Positions 34,566 to 43,419 of a stretch of DNA of 64,000 nucleotides are shown here, piece by piece. The translations under genes were made by a program, and so were the position numbers. The notes beneath the pieces are model-generated. The model was not told the DNA's origin. It made no database searches and saw nothing but the letters and a program-made list of their open reading frames with translations. The stretch lies in assembly GCA_050011155.1 (NCBI GenBank), contig JBEKJP010000028.1:1-64000 (forward strand). Reading direction: 5' to 3'. The DNA is from Palsa-504 sp050011155. Lineage in GTDB: Bacteria; Actinomycetota; Actinomycetes; Streptosporangiales; Streptosporangiaceae. Positions within the stretch are counted from its first letter, which is position 1. Every line of letters begins with the position of its first letter.

Positions 34566-34678
34566 TTGTGCACGCGGGGATACGCTTGGTGACTTGTGAG
34601 TAAACTGTGCATAAGCCGGTGGATAACGGTCTTGGCGTGCGGATAACCCGGTTTATCCTGTGGATACGATGTGGACGG
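34566..34678 (+). other. Cluster of DnaA-box-like 9-mers next to an AT-rich stretch
   Basis: TGTGCATAA (34606) matches the DnaA consensus TGTGNATAA exactly. TGTGAGTAA (34595), GGTGGATAA (34618), TGCGGATAA (34638) and TGTGGATAC (34659) differ by one base each and lie in the same orientation. TTGTGCACG (34566) and TGTGGACGG (34670) are weaker. An AT-rich run (34500-34565) lies to the left. No dnaA or dnaN is near, so it is more likely a DnaA-titrating or regulatory cluster than the chromosomal origin. Confidence 0.5.
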
Positions 34679-34904
34679 CGAATATTTTCAAATTAACGGC
34701 CAGATGAACTGCCGGAGACTCTTGCGCGAGCGCCGGGAAAGCAGTAGAAATACTTTCACCGTTGGAAACGGGCACCGTCCGGGAGTGATCCCGGGACGCG
34801 CGCAGAGTCGGGAAACCGGCACTTCAAGCGGGTACCTGGCCCCGGCGGGCGGCGAGTGACGCCGGGTCGGCCGCGCACCGGCCCCCTTGGCGGGACGAGC
34901 TAGG

Positions 34905-34943
34905 CGAGGGCCCTCTCCATCTCATACATGGAGAGGGCCCTCG
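34905..34943. terminator. Perfect 16-bp stem hairpin with T-rich tail
   Basis: CGAGGGCCCTCTCCAT pairs perfectly with its complement across a 7-base loop and is followed by TTGTTTA. It looks like a strong intrinsic terminator. The gene or RNA it serves is not obvious; on the minus strand it would end the truncated glycolipid-binding remnant. Confidence 0.75.
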
Positions 34944-34989
34944 TTGTTTATCACCCGATAGGGGCATTGTGCCAGGGACCATCCGCTGG

Positions 34990-35120
34990 CAAACATGAGG
35001 CGCGGGGCGGCCGTCGAACCGCCAGCCCCCAGGTGCGGCCTCGAAATAGGCGACCTCGAAGCCCGAGCGGGCCCCGCGGTGCTGCCAGCAGGCGGTCGGG
35101 GGGAAAGCGGCGGATGTCAT
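34990..35120 (-). pseudogene. N-terminal remnant of a glycolipid-binding-domain gene (PF06475-like)
   Basis: From ATG 35120 the frame reads TSAAFPPTACWQHRGARSGF and then EVAYFEAAPGGWRFDG, typical of putative glycolipid-binding proteins, but similarity ends after about 40 codons. The remaining 140 or so residues of the family are missing. Confidence 0.55.
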
Positions 35121-35260
35121 CAGGCCAGGATGACAGAGGTCACCGGGGAAAAGAGGGCACCGGGAAAAGCGGTATGGACCGGGCGCGGGCCGGGAGCTTA
35201 CGGTGGGAAGCGCGCTCCGGGACGACCCGGACGCTGCCGTCTCCGCCGCCGAGGACCGCC

Positions 35261-35620
35261 ATGAGATTCCGCCGGTCACGCCGCCGCAACCTGGTCTTGC
35301 TGAGTACCCGGGCCGTGCCGCCGCTCGTCTCCCGGCACGGGATGCGGCCCGCACGGCGCCGCCGGTTCCGGGCCATGCGCACGGGCTTCCTGCTCGCCGT
35401 CATCGGCGTCACCCGGCTGGCGCGGGCGGCGCGCGCGCACTGGCGGGTCAGCCTCGGACTCGCCGGGCTGCTGCTGGAGATCCTGGGGCACTCCGTGCTC
35501 CCCGGCCCGGTCGGCTTCGCGGGGCTTCTTCTCCTGCTCACGGCCGTGCTGAAGAGCACGGGGCCGGCCAGCGAACGCCGTCCCGCCATGCCGCAGACCG
35601 CCTGGCGCTGGCACGCGTAG
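35261..35620 (+). CDS. Small basic membrane protein
   Basis: 119 residues from ATG 35261. The first 55 are very Arg-rich (FRRSRRRN, RPARRRRFRAMR). They are followed by two adjacent hydrophobic segments (SLGLAGLLLEILGHSVLP and GFAGLLLLLTAVL). No family recognised. It converges with the P450 gene, 8 bases away. Confidence 0.55.
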   Translation: MRFRRSRRRNLVLLSTRAVPPLVSRHGMRPARRRRFRAMRTGFLLAVIGVTRLARAARAHWRVSLGLAGLLLEILGHSVLPGPVGFAGLLLLLTAVLKSTGPASERRPAMPQTAWRWHA

Positions 35621-35628
35621 CACCCGGG

Positions 35629-36870
35629 TCAGGTGGCGGTGCCCGGGGCCGGGTCCCACTGCGCGAGCAGGTCGGGTGGCTTGCGGAAGACCAGGCCGCG
35701 CGGGGCGCTGGCGTGGCCGGGGGCCAGGCGCAGCCCCGGGAGCCGGGCCAGGACCGTTTCCACGGCGACCTGCGCCTCCAGCCGGGCCAGGTGCGCGCCG
35801 AGGCAGAAGTGCGGGCCGTGCGCGAAGGCCAGCTGGCGGCCGGCGTTAGGGCGGCGGAGGTCGAAGGTATCCGGGTCGCCGAAGACGGCCGGATCCCGGT
35901 TGGCTCCGGCGATGGACACCGTGACCTGGTCGCCGGCCAGGATCCGGGCCGCGTCCAGGCGTGTGCCAGCCGTCGCGTAACGGTCGACCACCGCCGCGGC
36001 CGGCTCCAGCCGCAGCGATTCCTCGACGGCCGCGGGCACCAGGCCGGGGTCGGCGAGCACCAGGGCGAGCTGAGCGGGGGAGGACAGCAGGTGCAGCAGG
36101 GCGTTGGCGATCATGCCCTCGGTGGTCTCGATCCCGCCGAACATCAGCACCGCGGCGTTCGAGATGGCCTCGGCCTCGGTCAGCGGCGCCTCGGTCAGCG
36201 GTGCCTCGGCCTGCGGTGCCTCGGCCTGCGGCCCGGCCGCCTCGGCGAGCAGGGACCCGGCGCCCGGCCGCGCGATCACCTCGTGCAGGCTGGCGGCCAG
36301 CTCGCCGAACGCGACCGTCCCGGCCGGGTCGCTCCCGTGGCCAGCGAGCCCGGCCGCCTCGGCCTGTACCGCCGACACGATCCCGTCGTACCAGGCGAGG
36401 ATCCGCGCCGGATCGATCCCGCTGAGCCCCAGCACCTCGGCCATGACCGCGACCGCGAGCGGCCCGGCCACGGCCCGGCGCAGCTCAGCCGCGCCGTCCG
36501 GCTCGATGGCGGCGGCCAGCCGGGCCGCCTCGGCCCGGGTGAACGCGGCCAGCCGCGCGTGCACCTCGTCGCGGCGGAAGGCCCGGTTGAACGGGGCCCG
36601 GTGGCGCGCGTGCTCGGCGCCGTCCAGCGACAGCATGCTCGGCCCGACCACCTTGGCCGTGGAGAAACGCGGATCATCGACAGTGAAGGCGCGAGCGTCA
36701 CGCAGTACGGACACGGCGGCGTGATAGCCGGTGACCATCCAGGCGCCCAGAGCCGGAACCCAGGCAACCGGCCCGGCGGCCCGCATCCGGGCCAGCGCCG
36801 GGTGCGGATCGGCTTCCAGCTCGGCCAGGGTGGCGCGGACTTCCGGCGTGCGGGCCTCGCTCCTAGGCAT
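35629..36870 (-). CDS. Cytochrome P450
   Basis: 413 residues from ATG 36870. I-helix MFGGIETTEG (the usual acid/Thr pair as ETT), ExxR in EESLRLEP, and the heme motif FAHGPHFCLGAHLAR with the Cys ligand. It is a soluble bacterial class I P450 needing external ferredoxin and reductase, neither of which is adjacent. A Pro/Glu/Ala insert of about 20 residues before the I-helix comes from a 15-base repeat. Substrate unknown; no biosynthetic cluster surrounds it. Confidence 0.93.
   Translation of the reverse strand: MPRSEARTPEVRATLAELEADPHPALARMRAAGPVAWVPALGAWMVTGYHAAVSVLRDARAFTVDDPRFSTAKVVGPSMLSLDGAEHARHRAPFNRAFRRDEVHARLAAFTRAEAARLAAAIEPDGAAELRRAVAGPLAVAVMAEVLGLSGIDPARILAWYDGIVSAVQAEAAGLAGHGSDPAGTVAFGELAASLHEVIARPGAGSLLAEAAGPQAEAPQAEAPLTEAPLTEAEAISNAAVLMFGGIETTEGMIANALLHLLSSPAQLALVLADPGLVPAAVEESLRLEPAAAVVDRYATAGTRLDAARILAGDQVTVSIAGANRDPAVFGDPDTFDLRRPNAGRQLAFAHGPHFCLGAHLARLEAQVAVETVLARLPGLRLAPGHASAPRGLVFRKPPDLLAQWDPAPGTAT
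36176..36235 (+). repeat. In-frame 15-base tandem repeat in the P450 gene
   Basis: Four 15-base units (TCGGTCAGCGGCGCC and close variants) encode QAEAP/LTEAP repeats on the minus strand. Confidence 0.9.
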
Positions 36871-36927
36871 CACCGCCCAACATACGCTCCGGGGCACGGC
36901 CGGACGGCCGCCGGCTAGGTTGAACCG

Positions 36928-37101
36928 GTGGCTGACGTGCGGATCCTGCTCGAATACGCGGGCACGCTGCCCGGCAGCCTGAAGAACCTGCTCGACTGGA
37001 CGGTGGGCGGCGGCGAGATCTACGGCAAGCCGGCCGGCTGGATCAACGTCGCGGCGCTTTCGGCCCTGGCCGGGCATAGCCGCGACCAGATGGCATACTG
37101 A
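36928..37101 (+). pseudogene. Internal fragment of an NADPH-dependent FMN reductase
   Basis: 57 codons from GTG 36928 include EYAGTLPGSLKNLLDWTVGG and GEIYGKPAGWINVAA, the conserved middle of FMN_red proteins. Both the N-terminal flavin loop and the C-terminal third are missing, and a TGA closes the frame 6 bases before the next gene. Confidence 0.75.
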
Positions 37102-37107
37102 GATCTC

Positions 37108-38019
37108 GTGGACGGGCGGGCGATCACCGCGGCGGCCGCGGGTACCTGGACGCTCGGTGATCTCACGGTCAACCGGATCGGGTTCGGTGCGATGCGGCTG
37201 ACCAGGAACGCCGACGGCCCGCCCGCGAGCCGCGAGCGGGCCGTCACGGTCCTGCGCCGCGCGCTCGAACTCGGCGTCAATCACGTCGACACCGCCGCGT
37301 TCTACTTCTCGCCGCTGCGGTCGGCCAACGAGCTGATCAACACGGCGCTGGCTCCGTACCCCCGGGACCTGGTCATCACCACCAAGGTCTGGCCGGGCCG
37401 CGACCCGTCGGGCGAATGGGTATGGGCCAGCCCGCCGCAGCTGCGCGGCCAGGTCGAGGAGAACCTGCGCCAGCTCGGCCTGGACCACCTCGACGTGGTC
37501 AACCTGCGGCTGCCGGGCAGTGCCGCGGACAGCTCCATCGCCGAGCACTTCGGCGCGCTCGCCCGGCTGCGCGAAGCCGGGCTGATCAGGCACCTGGGCG
37601 TCTCCGGGGTGACCGCGGCCCAGCTCGCCGAGGCGCGGTCCATCGCCCCGGTGGTGTGCGTGCAGAACCGTTTCGGCGTCGGCGCGCCCGCGGCCGAACG
37701 GGAACTCCTGCGCACCTGCGCGGCCGGCGGCGTGGCGTACGTGCCGTTCTTCGCGATCGCCGGGGACGGGCGGGCGGCCGGCGCGAGCCAGCCGGAGCGT
37801 GCGGACGTGCTGGCCGTGGCGCGGGCTCGCGGCGCGAGCGCCGCGCAGGTCAGGCTGGCCTGGACGCTGCAGCAGGGACCGCATGTGCTGGCCATACCGG
37901 GCACCGGCGACCCGGAGCATCTCGAGGCCAACGTGGCCGCCGGGGCGCTGCTGCTCGCTCCCGAGGAGATGGCCCGGCTGAACGGCGAGCCGCGCCCCCC
38001 CGCGGTGAACTGGGGATGA
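37108..38019 (+). CDS. Aldo/keto reductase
   Basis: 303 residues from GTG 37108. Aldo/keto reductase barrel: NRIGFGAMRLT, catalytic Asp/Tyr region NHVDTAAFYFSPL, VITTKVWPG and the closing IPGTGDPEHLEANVAA. It is NADPH-dependent. It resembles the actinobacterial oxidoreductases annotated as pyridoxal reductase-like, but the substrate is not fixed by the sequence. Confidence 0.88.
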   Translation: MDGRAITAAAAGTWTLGDLTVNRIGFGAMRLTRNADGPPASRERAVTVLRRALELGVNHVDTAAFYFSPLRSANELINTALAPYPRDLVITTKVWPGRDPSGEWVWASPPQLRGQVEENLRQLGLDHLDVVNLRLPGSAADSSIAEHFGALARLREAGLIRHLGVSGVTAAQLAEARSIAPVVCVQNRFGVGAPAAERELLRTCAAGGVAYVPFFAIAGDGRAAGASQPERADVLAVARARGASAAQVRLAWTLQQGPHVLAIPGTGDPEHLEANVAAGALLLAPEEMARLNGEPRPPAVNWG

Positions 38020-38089
38020 ACGCCGCCTATTGACCGGGCGAACCGGGACTTGGTAGAACACGTTCTACCGCGGCCCGAAGGAGCGCACG

Positions 38090-39154
38090 ATGGTTGTCCC
38101 CGCGCCACGCGATCCCGACCTCACCCGCGACATCTTGACCCGGTGGCTCGGCGATCCGGCCCGGCTGCCGGGGGCGCGGATCACGGACCTGAAGACCCCC
38201 GAGTTCACCGGCTTCTCCAGCGAGATCCTCATGCTCGACGTCGAGCACGACGGCGGCGCCGAGGCGCTGGCCGTGCGGGTGGCCCCGCTGCACTACCAGG
38301 TCTTCCCCGAACCGCGGTTCGCCGAGCAGTACCGGCTGATGCGCATCCTGGACGCCAGGACGGACATCCCGGTCCCGCCGGTGCTGTGGTACGAGCCCGA
38401 TCCCGGCTACCTCGGCGCGGCGTTCCTGGTCATGCGCCGGATCGACGGCCGGGTGCCGACCGACGCGCCGCCATACCACACCGGCGGCTGGGTCACCGAG
38501 ATCGAGCCGGCCGAGCGGACCGCCATGTGGTGGTCCGGCCTGGACATCGTGGCCCGGCTGCACAGAATCGACGCGGACGCCCTGGACCTCGGCTTCCTCG
38601 ACCAGCCGCACTGGGGCAAGGTCGGCCTGGAGCAGCGGCTGGCCTACTACGAGCACTACATGAACTGGGCCTATCCGGGGCCGAAGCCGACCGCGACCAG
38701 GGCCCTGGCCTGGCTGAAGGAGCACCGGCCGGCCGAGCAGAACGCCCCGGTGCTGCTGTGGGGAGACGCCAGGATCGGCAACATGATCTTCGCGCCGGAC
38801 GGGACGCCGCGGGCGGCGCTGGACTGGGAGACCGCGACGTTCGGGCAGGCGGAGGAGGACCTGGCCTGGTACCTGTTCCTGGACCGGCACCACAGCGAGG
38901 GCCTCGAGGTGCCGCAGCTCGAGGGGTTCCCGCCCCCGGCGGAGACGATCGCGCGTTACGAGGAACTGGCCGGGCGCCCCATGCAGCACATGGGCTACTA
39001 CGAGGTGCTGTCCGCCTTCAAGTTCACCGTGATTATGTCGCGCATTTCCCAAGCCATGATCGAATGGGGCTGGCTGGAGCCGGACAGCGATTTCCCCTAC
39101 AACAACAACTGCTCGCGCTTGACCGACGTGATCCTGGAAGGGCTGTCATCGTGA
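38090..39154 (+). CDS. Phosphotransferase (APH/ACAD10-type kinase fold)
   Basis: 354 residues. Kinase-like APH fold with the catalytic loop LLWGDARIGNMIF (D near residue 226) and the metal-binding LDWE. It resembles the acyl-CoA dehydrogenase-associated phosphotransferases rather than antibiotic kinases. An AGGAG-like site precedes ATG 38090. The GTG of the next gene overlaps its stop, so the two form an operon and may act on the same compound. Confidence 0.85.
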   Translation: MVVPAPRDPDLTRDILTRWLGDPARLPGARITDLKTPEFTGFSSEILMLDVEHDGGAEALAVRVAPLHYQVFPEPRFAEQYRLMRILDARTDIPVPPVLWYEPDPGYLGAAFLVMRRIDGRVPTDAPPYHTGGWVTEIEPAERTAMWWSGLDIVARLHRIDADALDLGFLDQPHWGKVGLEQRLAYYEHYMNWAYPGPKPTATRALAWLKEHRPAEQNAPVLLWGDARIGNMIFAPDGTPRAALDWETATFGQAEEDLAWYLFLDRHHSEGLEVPQLEGFPPPAETIARYEELAGRPMQHMGYYEVLSAFKFTVIMSRISQAMIEWGWLEPDSDFPYNNNCSRLTDVILEGLSS

Positions 39155-40227
39155 CCCTGTCGCCGCTCGACGACTATCCCGTGCACCAGATTCCCGAGGT
39201 GATGCGGCACGTCGGAACGTCGGACCGCAACTTCTACGACCGCTACTACTTCAACGCGTTCCCGCTGACCGGCGACACGATGCTGATCGTGGGCCTGGGC
39301 CAGTACCCGAACCTCGGGGTGACCGACGCGTTCGCGCTGCTGCGCCACGGCACGCGGCACCGGGTCGTGCGCGCGTCGCGCGAGCTCGGCGCCGACCGGA
39401 TGAACACGCAGGTCGGCCCGTTCGTTATCGAGGTTCTTGAAGGTCTTAAGCGGCTCCGCGTGGTCCTGCGCCCGAACGAGTTCGGCCTGTCCTTCGACCT
39501 CACCTGGGACGGGACCATCCCGCCGCAGGTCGAGCCGCAGCACTTCATCCGCGCGCAGGAGCGGGTGGTGTTCGACTCCAAGCGGATGGCGCAGCCCGGG
39601 CGGTGGACGGGGACCATTACGGTGGACGGCGAGACGCTCGAGGTGACGCCGCAGGAGTGGTGGGGGATCAGGGACCGGTCCTGGGGGATCCGGCCGGTGG
39701 GGGAGGCCGAGCCCGCGGGCATCCAGTCGCGCAACCCCGGCACGTTCTACTGGCTGTACGCGCCGGTGCAGTTCGAGGACCACGCGATCTTGACCATCAT
39801 CCAGGAGGACCAGGCCGGCCGGCGGCTGGTCGAGGAGGCGGCGCGGGTCTGGCCGGACGGGACCAGCGAGTACCTGGGCCGGCCGTCCTACGAGCCGGTC
39901 TACGCCGACGGCACCAGGGACGTGGTGAGCGCGCGGATCGGCTTCGCCCCGCCCGGCGGCAAGCCGTTCGACCTGCACGCCACGCTGCTGCTGCCGGTGC
40001 ACCTGATGGCCGGCACCGGCTACGGCCTGGAACCGGACTGGCGGCACGGCATGTACCAGGGCCCCGACCTGGTGGTGCAGGGCGTCAGCCACGACCTGTC
40101 CCGGCCGGAAGACGCGGCCCGCATGTGGGGCATGGTGGACGCGGTGGGCCGGTTCGAGTACGAGGGACACACCGGATACGGCCTGTACGAGTACTGGGCG
40201 CTCGGCGACCACCCGTCGTTCCGCTAG
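39151..40227 (+). CDS. Conserved hypothetical protein coupled to the phosphotransferase
   Basis: 358 residues from GTG 39151 (GTGA overlap). It is rich in beta-strand segments and aromatic residues (FNAFPLTGDTMLIVGLGQYP, WTGTITVDGETLEV, WWGIRDRSWGIRPVG, FYWLYAPVQFEDHAI). The pattern recalls two-lipocalin AttH/CrtC-type proteins, and similar pairs with APH-like kinases occur in mycobacteria-like genomes. No catalytic motif is evident. Function unknown. Confidence 0.75.
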   Translation: MTLSPLDDYPVHQIPEVMRHVGTSDRNFYDRYYFNAFPLTGDTMLIVGLGQYPNLGVTDAFALLRHGTRHRVVRASRELGADRMNTQVGPFVIEVLEGLKRLRVVLRPNEFGLSFDLTWDGTIPPQVEPQHFIRAQERVVFDSKRMAQPGRWTGTITVDGETLEVTPQEWWGIRDRSWGIRPVGEAEPAGIQSRNPGTFYWLYAPVQFEDHAILTIIQEDQAGRRLVEEAARVWPDGTSEYLGRPSYEPVYADGTRDVVSARIGFAPPGGKPFDLHATLLLPVHLMAGTGYGLEPDWRHGMYQGPDLVVQGVSHDLSRPEDAARMWGMVDAVGRFEYEGHTGYGLYEYWALGDHPSFR

Positions 40228-40244
40228 CGGTCAGCCGGTAGCGG

Positions 40245-42116
40245 TCAAACTGCCTCGGCCCGCAGGATCTCGGCCACGGACCGGCGGGTGCCCGCCAGCG
40301 CCGGGACGCTGGCCAGCGCCGCCACCGCGAGTACCGTGCCCAGCACCGCGGCCGCCAGCCACCAGGCGGGCGGGACCATCGTCTGCCCGGAGTGGCCCGC
40401 CGCGGCGTACAGCGCGATGCCCAGCGGGACGCCGAGCAGCGCCCCCGGGACGGCCGGGATCACCTGCGCGGCGGCGATGCCCGCGCTGACCTGCCGCGGG
40501 CTGGCGCCGAGCGCGCGCGCGAGGGCGGACGCGGCCCTGGTGTCCAGCACCGTCGTCCAGGCCGCGCAGATCGCGTTGAGCACGGTCAGGGTGACCAGCA
40601 CGACGGTGAGCACCAGCAGCATCTGCTCGTCCCGGTCGATCACGGGGTTGCTCAGCCCGCTCGGGACGGTTCCGAGCTTGCGGCTCGCGGTGACGTGGAA
40701 GGCCAGGACCGCGACGATTCCCGCCGTCGTGATCGTGATGCTGGCCGCGCCGAGCAGGGCGCGGCGCGTCCGGCGGGCGACCAGTCGCAGCCCGATCAGC
40801 AGCGGGACCGGCAGGTGCCGGGAGGCCGCGATGAGCCCGCGCCGGCGCCGCGGCGTGCGGGCCGTCCCCGCCAGGGCGCTGATCGTGCTGGTCCGCGCGG
40901 CGCGGATGGCGGGCACCAAGGTGGCGGCCAGCGCCACGGCCACGGCCACCGCCACCACCTCGGCGGCGATGGACAAGGTCAGCGACGGCGCCCCCGGGGT
41001 TCCGATCAGGGCCGCGCCCGGGCTGGTGATCAGCGGCGCGGCCAGCCGGCCGATCGCCAGCCCGGCCACCGCGGAGGCCAGCGCCAGGAGGAGGTTCTCG
41101 GCCAGGAACACGGCGGCGACCAGCCCCGGGCCCGCTCCGACCGCCTTGAGCAGCCCGGTGCGCCGGGTGTGCTCGGCCATCCGGCCGCCCGCCAGGACGG
41201 CCACGCTGGCCACGGCGAGCAGCACCGCCAGCAGCGCGCCGGGGGACAGGACCTGCTGCTCGTCCAGGACGAGCAGGCCGTCGGCGGTGGCGATGCCCGT
41301 CCACGGGACCAGGCCGGACGGCCCCGCGCCGGGGCCGGCCGCGGGCCCCGCGCCGGGGCCGGTGCCGTGCGCGGCGGCGAACGCCTGCGCCTGGGCGGGG
41401 TCGCTGAGCTTGAGGTCGAGCACGTACGAGGACACCGGGTCGGCGGGGGTGGCGAGCCCGAGGGCATCCGGCTCGGTGACCCAGGCCAACCCGAGGTCCC
41501 GCGGCGAGATCTGGCGCCCGCCCGGGATGTCGCCCATGCAGCCGCCGCCGCTGACGTAGCACAGGTTCGGGTAGGGCGGGGCGGCCGCGGTGACCGCGAT
41601 ACCGCCGACCCTGAACGCCCGGCCGTCCAGCGTGACCCGGTCGCCGACGCCGACGCCGAGCGCCTCGGCGAAGGTCCGCTCGATCACCACCTGGCCGGGC
41701 CGCACCCAGCCGCCCGCGGTCAGCTTCGGCTGGTCCACGGCGCTGGCGGCCTGGAGGCGGCCCTCCGTCTCGGCCCCGGCGGTGAGCCCGCGGGCCCGGA
41801 TGACGGTCCAGACCACCGGGTAAGGGCCGCCGTGGCCGGTCACCCCGGCGGCGCGGGTGAGCGTGGCCGCCGCGGCGGGCACGGCGGGCCGCGCCTGCCC
41901 CGGCTTGGTCACCGGCGGCAGGTAGGCGACGACGTCCGGGCCGTTCGTCGCCGCGCGGGTCTGCTGGTACGGCTGGCTGGTGACCCCGTGCAGGGCGAGG
42001 CCGAGAGTCAGTACGGCGGTAGCGGCGGTGATCGCGAGCAGCAGCAGGACGGCCTGGGCGGGGTGGCGCCTGATATCGCGGGCGGCCAGCCGCCCGGCGA
42101 GCACGAACTTGCCCAT
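40245..42116 (-). CDS. FtsX-type ABC transporter permease
   Basis: 623 residues from ATG 42116. N-terminal helix RHPAQAVLLLLAITAATAV, a large extracytoplasmic domain (about 45-330), then two FtsX membrane blocks (about 335-450 and 500-620). The extracytoplasmic domain carries a GPGAGPAAG repeat from a 24-base duplication. With the ATPase gene upstream it forms a MacB-like exporter or mechanotransducer, under PadR control. Confidence 0.88.
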   Translation of the reverse strand: MGKFVLAGRLAARDIRRHPAQAVLLLLAITAATAVLTLGLALHGVTSQPYQQTRAATNGPDVVAYLPPVTKPGQARPAVPAAAATLTRAAGVTGHGGPYPVVWTVIRARGLTAGAETEGRLQAASAVDQPKLTAGGWVRPGQVVIERTFAEALGVGVGDRVTLDGRAFRVGGIAVTAAAPPYPNLCYVSGGGCMGDIPGGRQISPRDLGLAWVTEPDALGLATPADPVSSYVLDLKLSDPAQAQAFAAAHGTGPGAGPAAGPGAGPSGLVPWTGIATADGLLVLDEQQVLSPGALLAVLLAVASVAVLAGGRMAEHTRRTGLLKAVGAGPGLVAAVFLAENLLLALASAVAGLAIGRLAAPLITSPGAALIGTPGAPSLTLSIAAEVVAVAVAVALAATLVPAIRAARTSTISALAGTARTPRRRRGLIAASRHLPVPLLIGLRLVARRTRRALLGAASITITTAGIVAVLAFHVTASRKLGTVPSGLSNPVIDRDEQMLLVLTVVLVTLTVLNAICAAWTTVLDTRAASALARALGASPRQVSAGIAAAQVIPAVPGALLGVPLGIALYAAAGHSGQTMVPPAWWLAAAVLGTVLAVAALASVPALAGTRRSVAEILRAEAV

Positions 42117-42121
42117 GGCCG

Positions 42122-42883
42122 TCAGCCTTCCAGGCCCGCGAGGGCGCCGAGGCTGCCCGAGGTGCCGCCGGTCAGCCTGGTCTGGTCCACGAACGCTCCG
42201 TCCCGCATGCTGATGAGCCGGTCGGCGGTGGCCGCGATCCGGGCGTCGTGAGTGACGATGACCAGGGTCTGGCCGGCCGCGTGCAGGCCGTCGAACAGCC
42301 GGAGCACGTCGAGGGTGGCCTCGCTGTCGAGGTTGCCGGTCGGCTCGTCGGCCATGACCACGAGCGGGTCGGCGACCAGGGCCCGGGCGATCGCGACGCG
42401 CTGGCGCTGGCCCCCGGACAGCGCCGAGGGCAGGAAGCCGGCCCGGTCGGCCAGCCCGACCCGCTCCAGCAGCCCGGCGGCCCGCCGCCGGGCCGCGCGC
42501 GGCGACCGCCCGGCCAGCAGCGCGGGCAGTTCGACGTTCTCCACCGCGGTCAGCTCGTCCATCAGGTGGAACGCCTGGAACACGAATCCCACGGCCTCGC
42601 GGCGCAGCCGCGCCAGGGCCCGTTCGCCCATCTCGTCGACGCGCTGGCCGGCCAGCCAGATCTCCCCGGCCGAGGCGCGGTCGAGGCCGCCCAGCAGGTG
42701 CAGCAGCGTGGACTTCCCGCAGCCGCTCGGCCCGGTGACGGCCACCGTCTCGCCGGCGTCGACGTCCAGGTCGACTCCGTCGACCGCGCGGACCAGGCCC
42801 GCGTCCTTCCCGTAGTCCTTGCGCAGCCCGCGGGCGCGCAGCAGCGGGGTGCCGCTCAGTTCGTTCATGGCTGTCTCGTTCAT
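42122..42883 (-). CDS. ABC transporter ATP-binding protein (MacB/LolD type)
   Basis: 253 residues from ATG 42883. Walker A GPSGCGKST, signature LSGGQRQRVAIARAL and Walker B VVMADEPTGNLD. The TGNLD form is typical of the MacB/LolD class. It partners the FtsX-type permease whose gene starts 5 bases after. Its start overlaps the PadR stop (ATGA). Confidence 0.94.
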   Translation of the reverse strand: MNETAMNELSGTPLLRARGLRKDYGKDAGLVRAVDGVDLDVDAGETVAVTGPSGCGKSTLLHLLGGLDRASAGEIWLAGQRVDEMGERALARLRREAVGFVFQAFHLMDELTAVENVELPALLAGRSPRAARRRAAGLLERVGLADRAGFLPSALSGGQRQRVAIARALVADPLVVMADEPTGNLDSEATLDVLRLFDGLHAAGQTLVIVTHDARIAATADRLISMRDGAFVDQTRLTGGTSGSLGALAGLEG

Positions 42884-43407
42884 GTTCGGTCCTTCCAGCC
42901 GGTCCAGTGCCGTTCGCAGGCCTCGAGCCAGCGCAGGTCCGCCTGGAGGCGGAGCACGATGCCCTCCAGCAGCAGCGCGGCGTCCGAGCGGTGCGGCTCG
43001 GCCATCGCGGCGCGCTGGGCATCCCGGAGCCGGCGCAGCAGCTCGCGGCGCTGCGCGTCGGTGATGGCGATCGGGTCGGCGAGCCCGGCCGCCGCGGCCG
43101 CGATCAGCTTGAGGTGGAATTCCGCCAGCCCGGGGCGGGGCCAGCTGGTGTCGTTGATCCAGTCGGTGACCCGGTGCTGGCCGTCGGCGGTCAGCGCGTA
43201 CACCTTGCGGTCCGGCCGGTCCGGCAGGCCGGCCGCCTGCTCGCACCTGACCAGGCCCGCCTTCTCCAGCCGGCTCAGGGTGACGTAGATCTGCCCGGCG
43301 TTCATCGCGTCCCCGGCGGGGCCGAGCGCCTGCTGCAGCCGGGCGCGGAGCTCGTACCCGTGGGACGGCTCCTTGGCCAGCATGGCCAGCACCACTTCCT
43401 GCTGCAT
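42880..43407 (-). CDS. PadR-family transcriptional regulator
   Basis: 175 residues with an N-terminal winged helix (VLAMLAKEPSHGYELRARL, GQIYVTLSRLEKAGLV) and a C-terminal dimerisation region containing a long helix. It is the first gene of the PadR-ATPase-FtsX operon, an arrangement common for self-regulated drug or peptide export. Its upstream region has three GTTATC palindromes. Confidence 0.94.
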   Translation of the reverse strand: MQQEVVLAMLAKEPSHGYELRARLQQALGPAGDAMNAGQIYVTLSRLEKAGLVRCEQAAGLPDRPDRKVYALTADGQHRVTDWINDTSWPRPGLAEFHLKLIAAAAAGLADPIAITDAQRRELLRRLRDAQRAAMAEPHRSDAALLLEGIVLRLQADLRWLEACERHWTGWKDRT

Positions 43408-43419
43408 GTCCGTCTCTCC

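Larger units (their letters stand above)
34309..35260. other. Long AT-richer gap with DnaA-box-like cluster, hairpin and gene remnant
   Basis: Bases 34500-34760 are markedly AT-rich for this genome. They include seven DnaA-box-like 9-mers (34566-34678), a perfect 16-base-pair hairpin (34905-34943), and on the minus strand the start of a broken gene (34990-35120). A 62-codon open frame at 34671-34859 reads through part of it, but I cannot support it as a gene. Confidence 0.6.

Noticed and set aside
34500..34700. Chromosomal oriC
   Set aside because: No dnaA, dnaN, rpmH or parAB nearby and too few boxes for an actinomycete origin.
34671..34859. 62-codon frame after the DnaA-box cluster
   Set aside because: AT-rich start and basic low-complexity end; no ribosome binding site and no similarity.
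36871..38061. Long upstream extension of the P450 reading frame
   Set aside because: It is antisense to the aldo/keto reductase and Arg/Gly/Pro-rich; the P450 begins at ATG 36870.
35629..40227. Natural-product cluster around the P450
   Set aside because: No synthase or tailoring set; neighbours are a reductase and an unrelated phosphotransferase pair.
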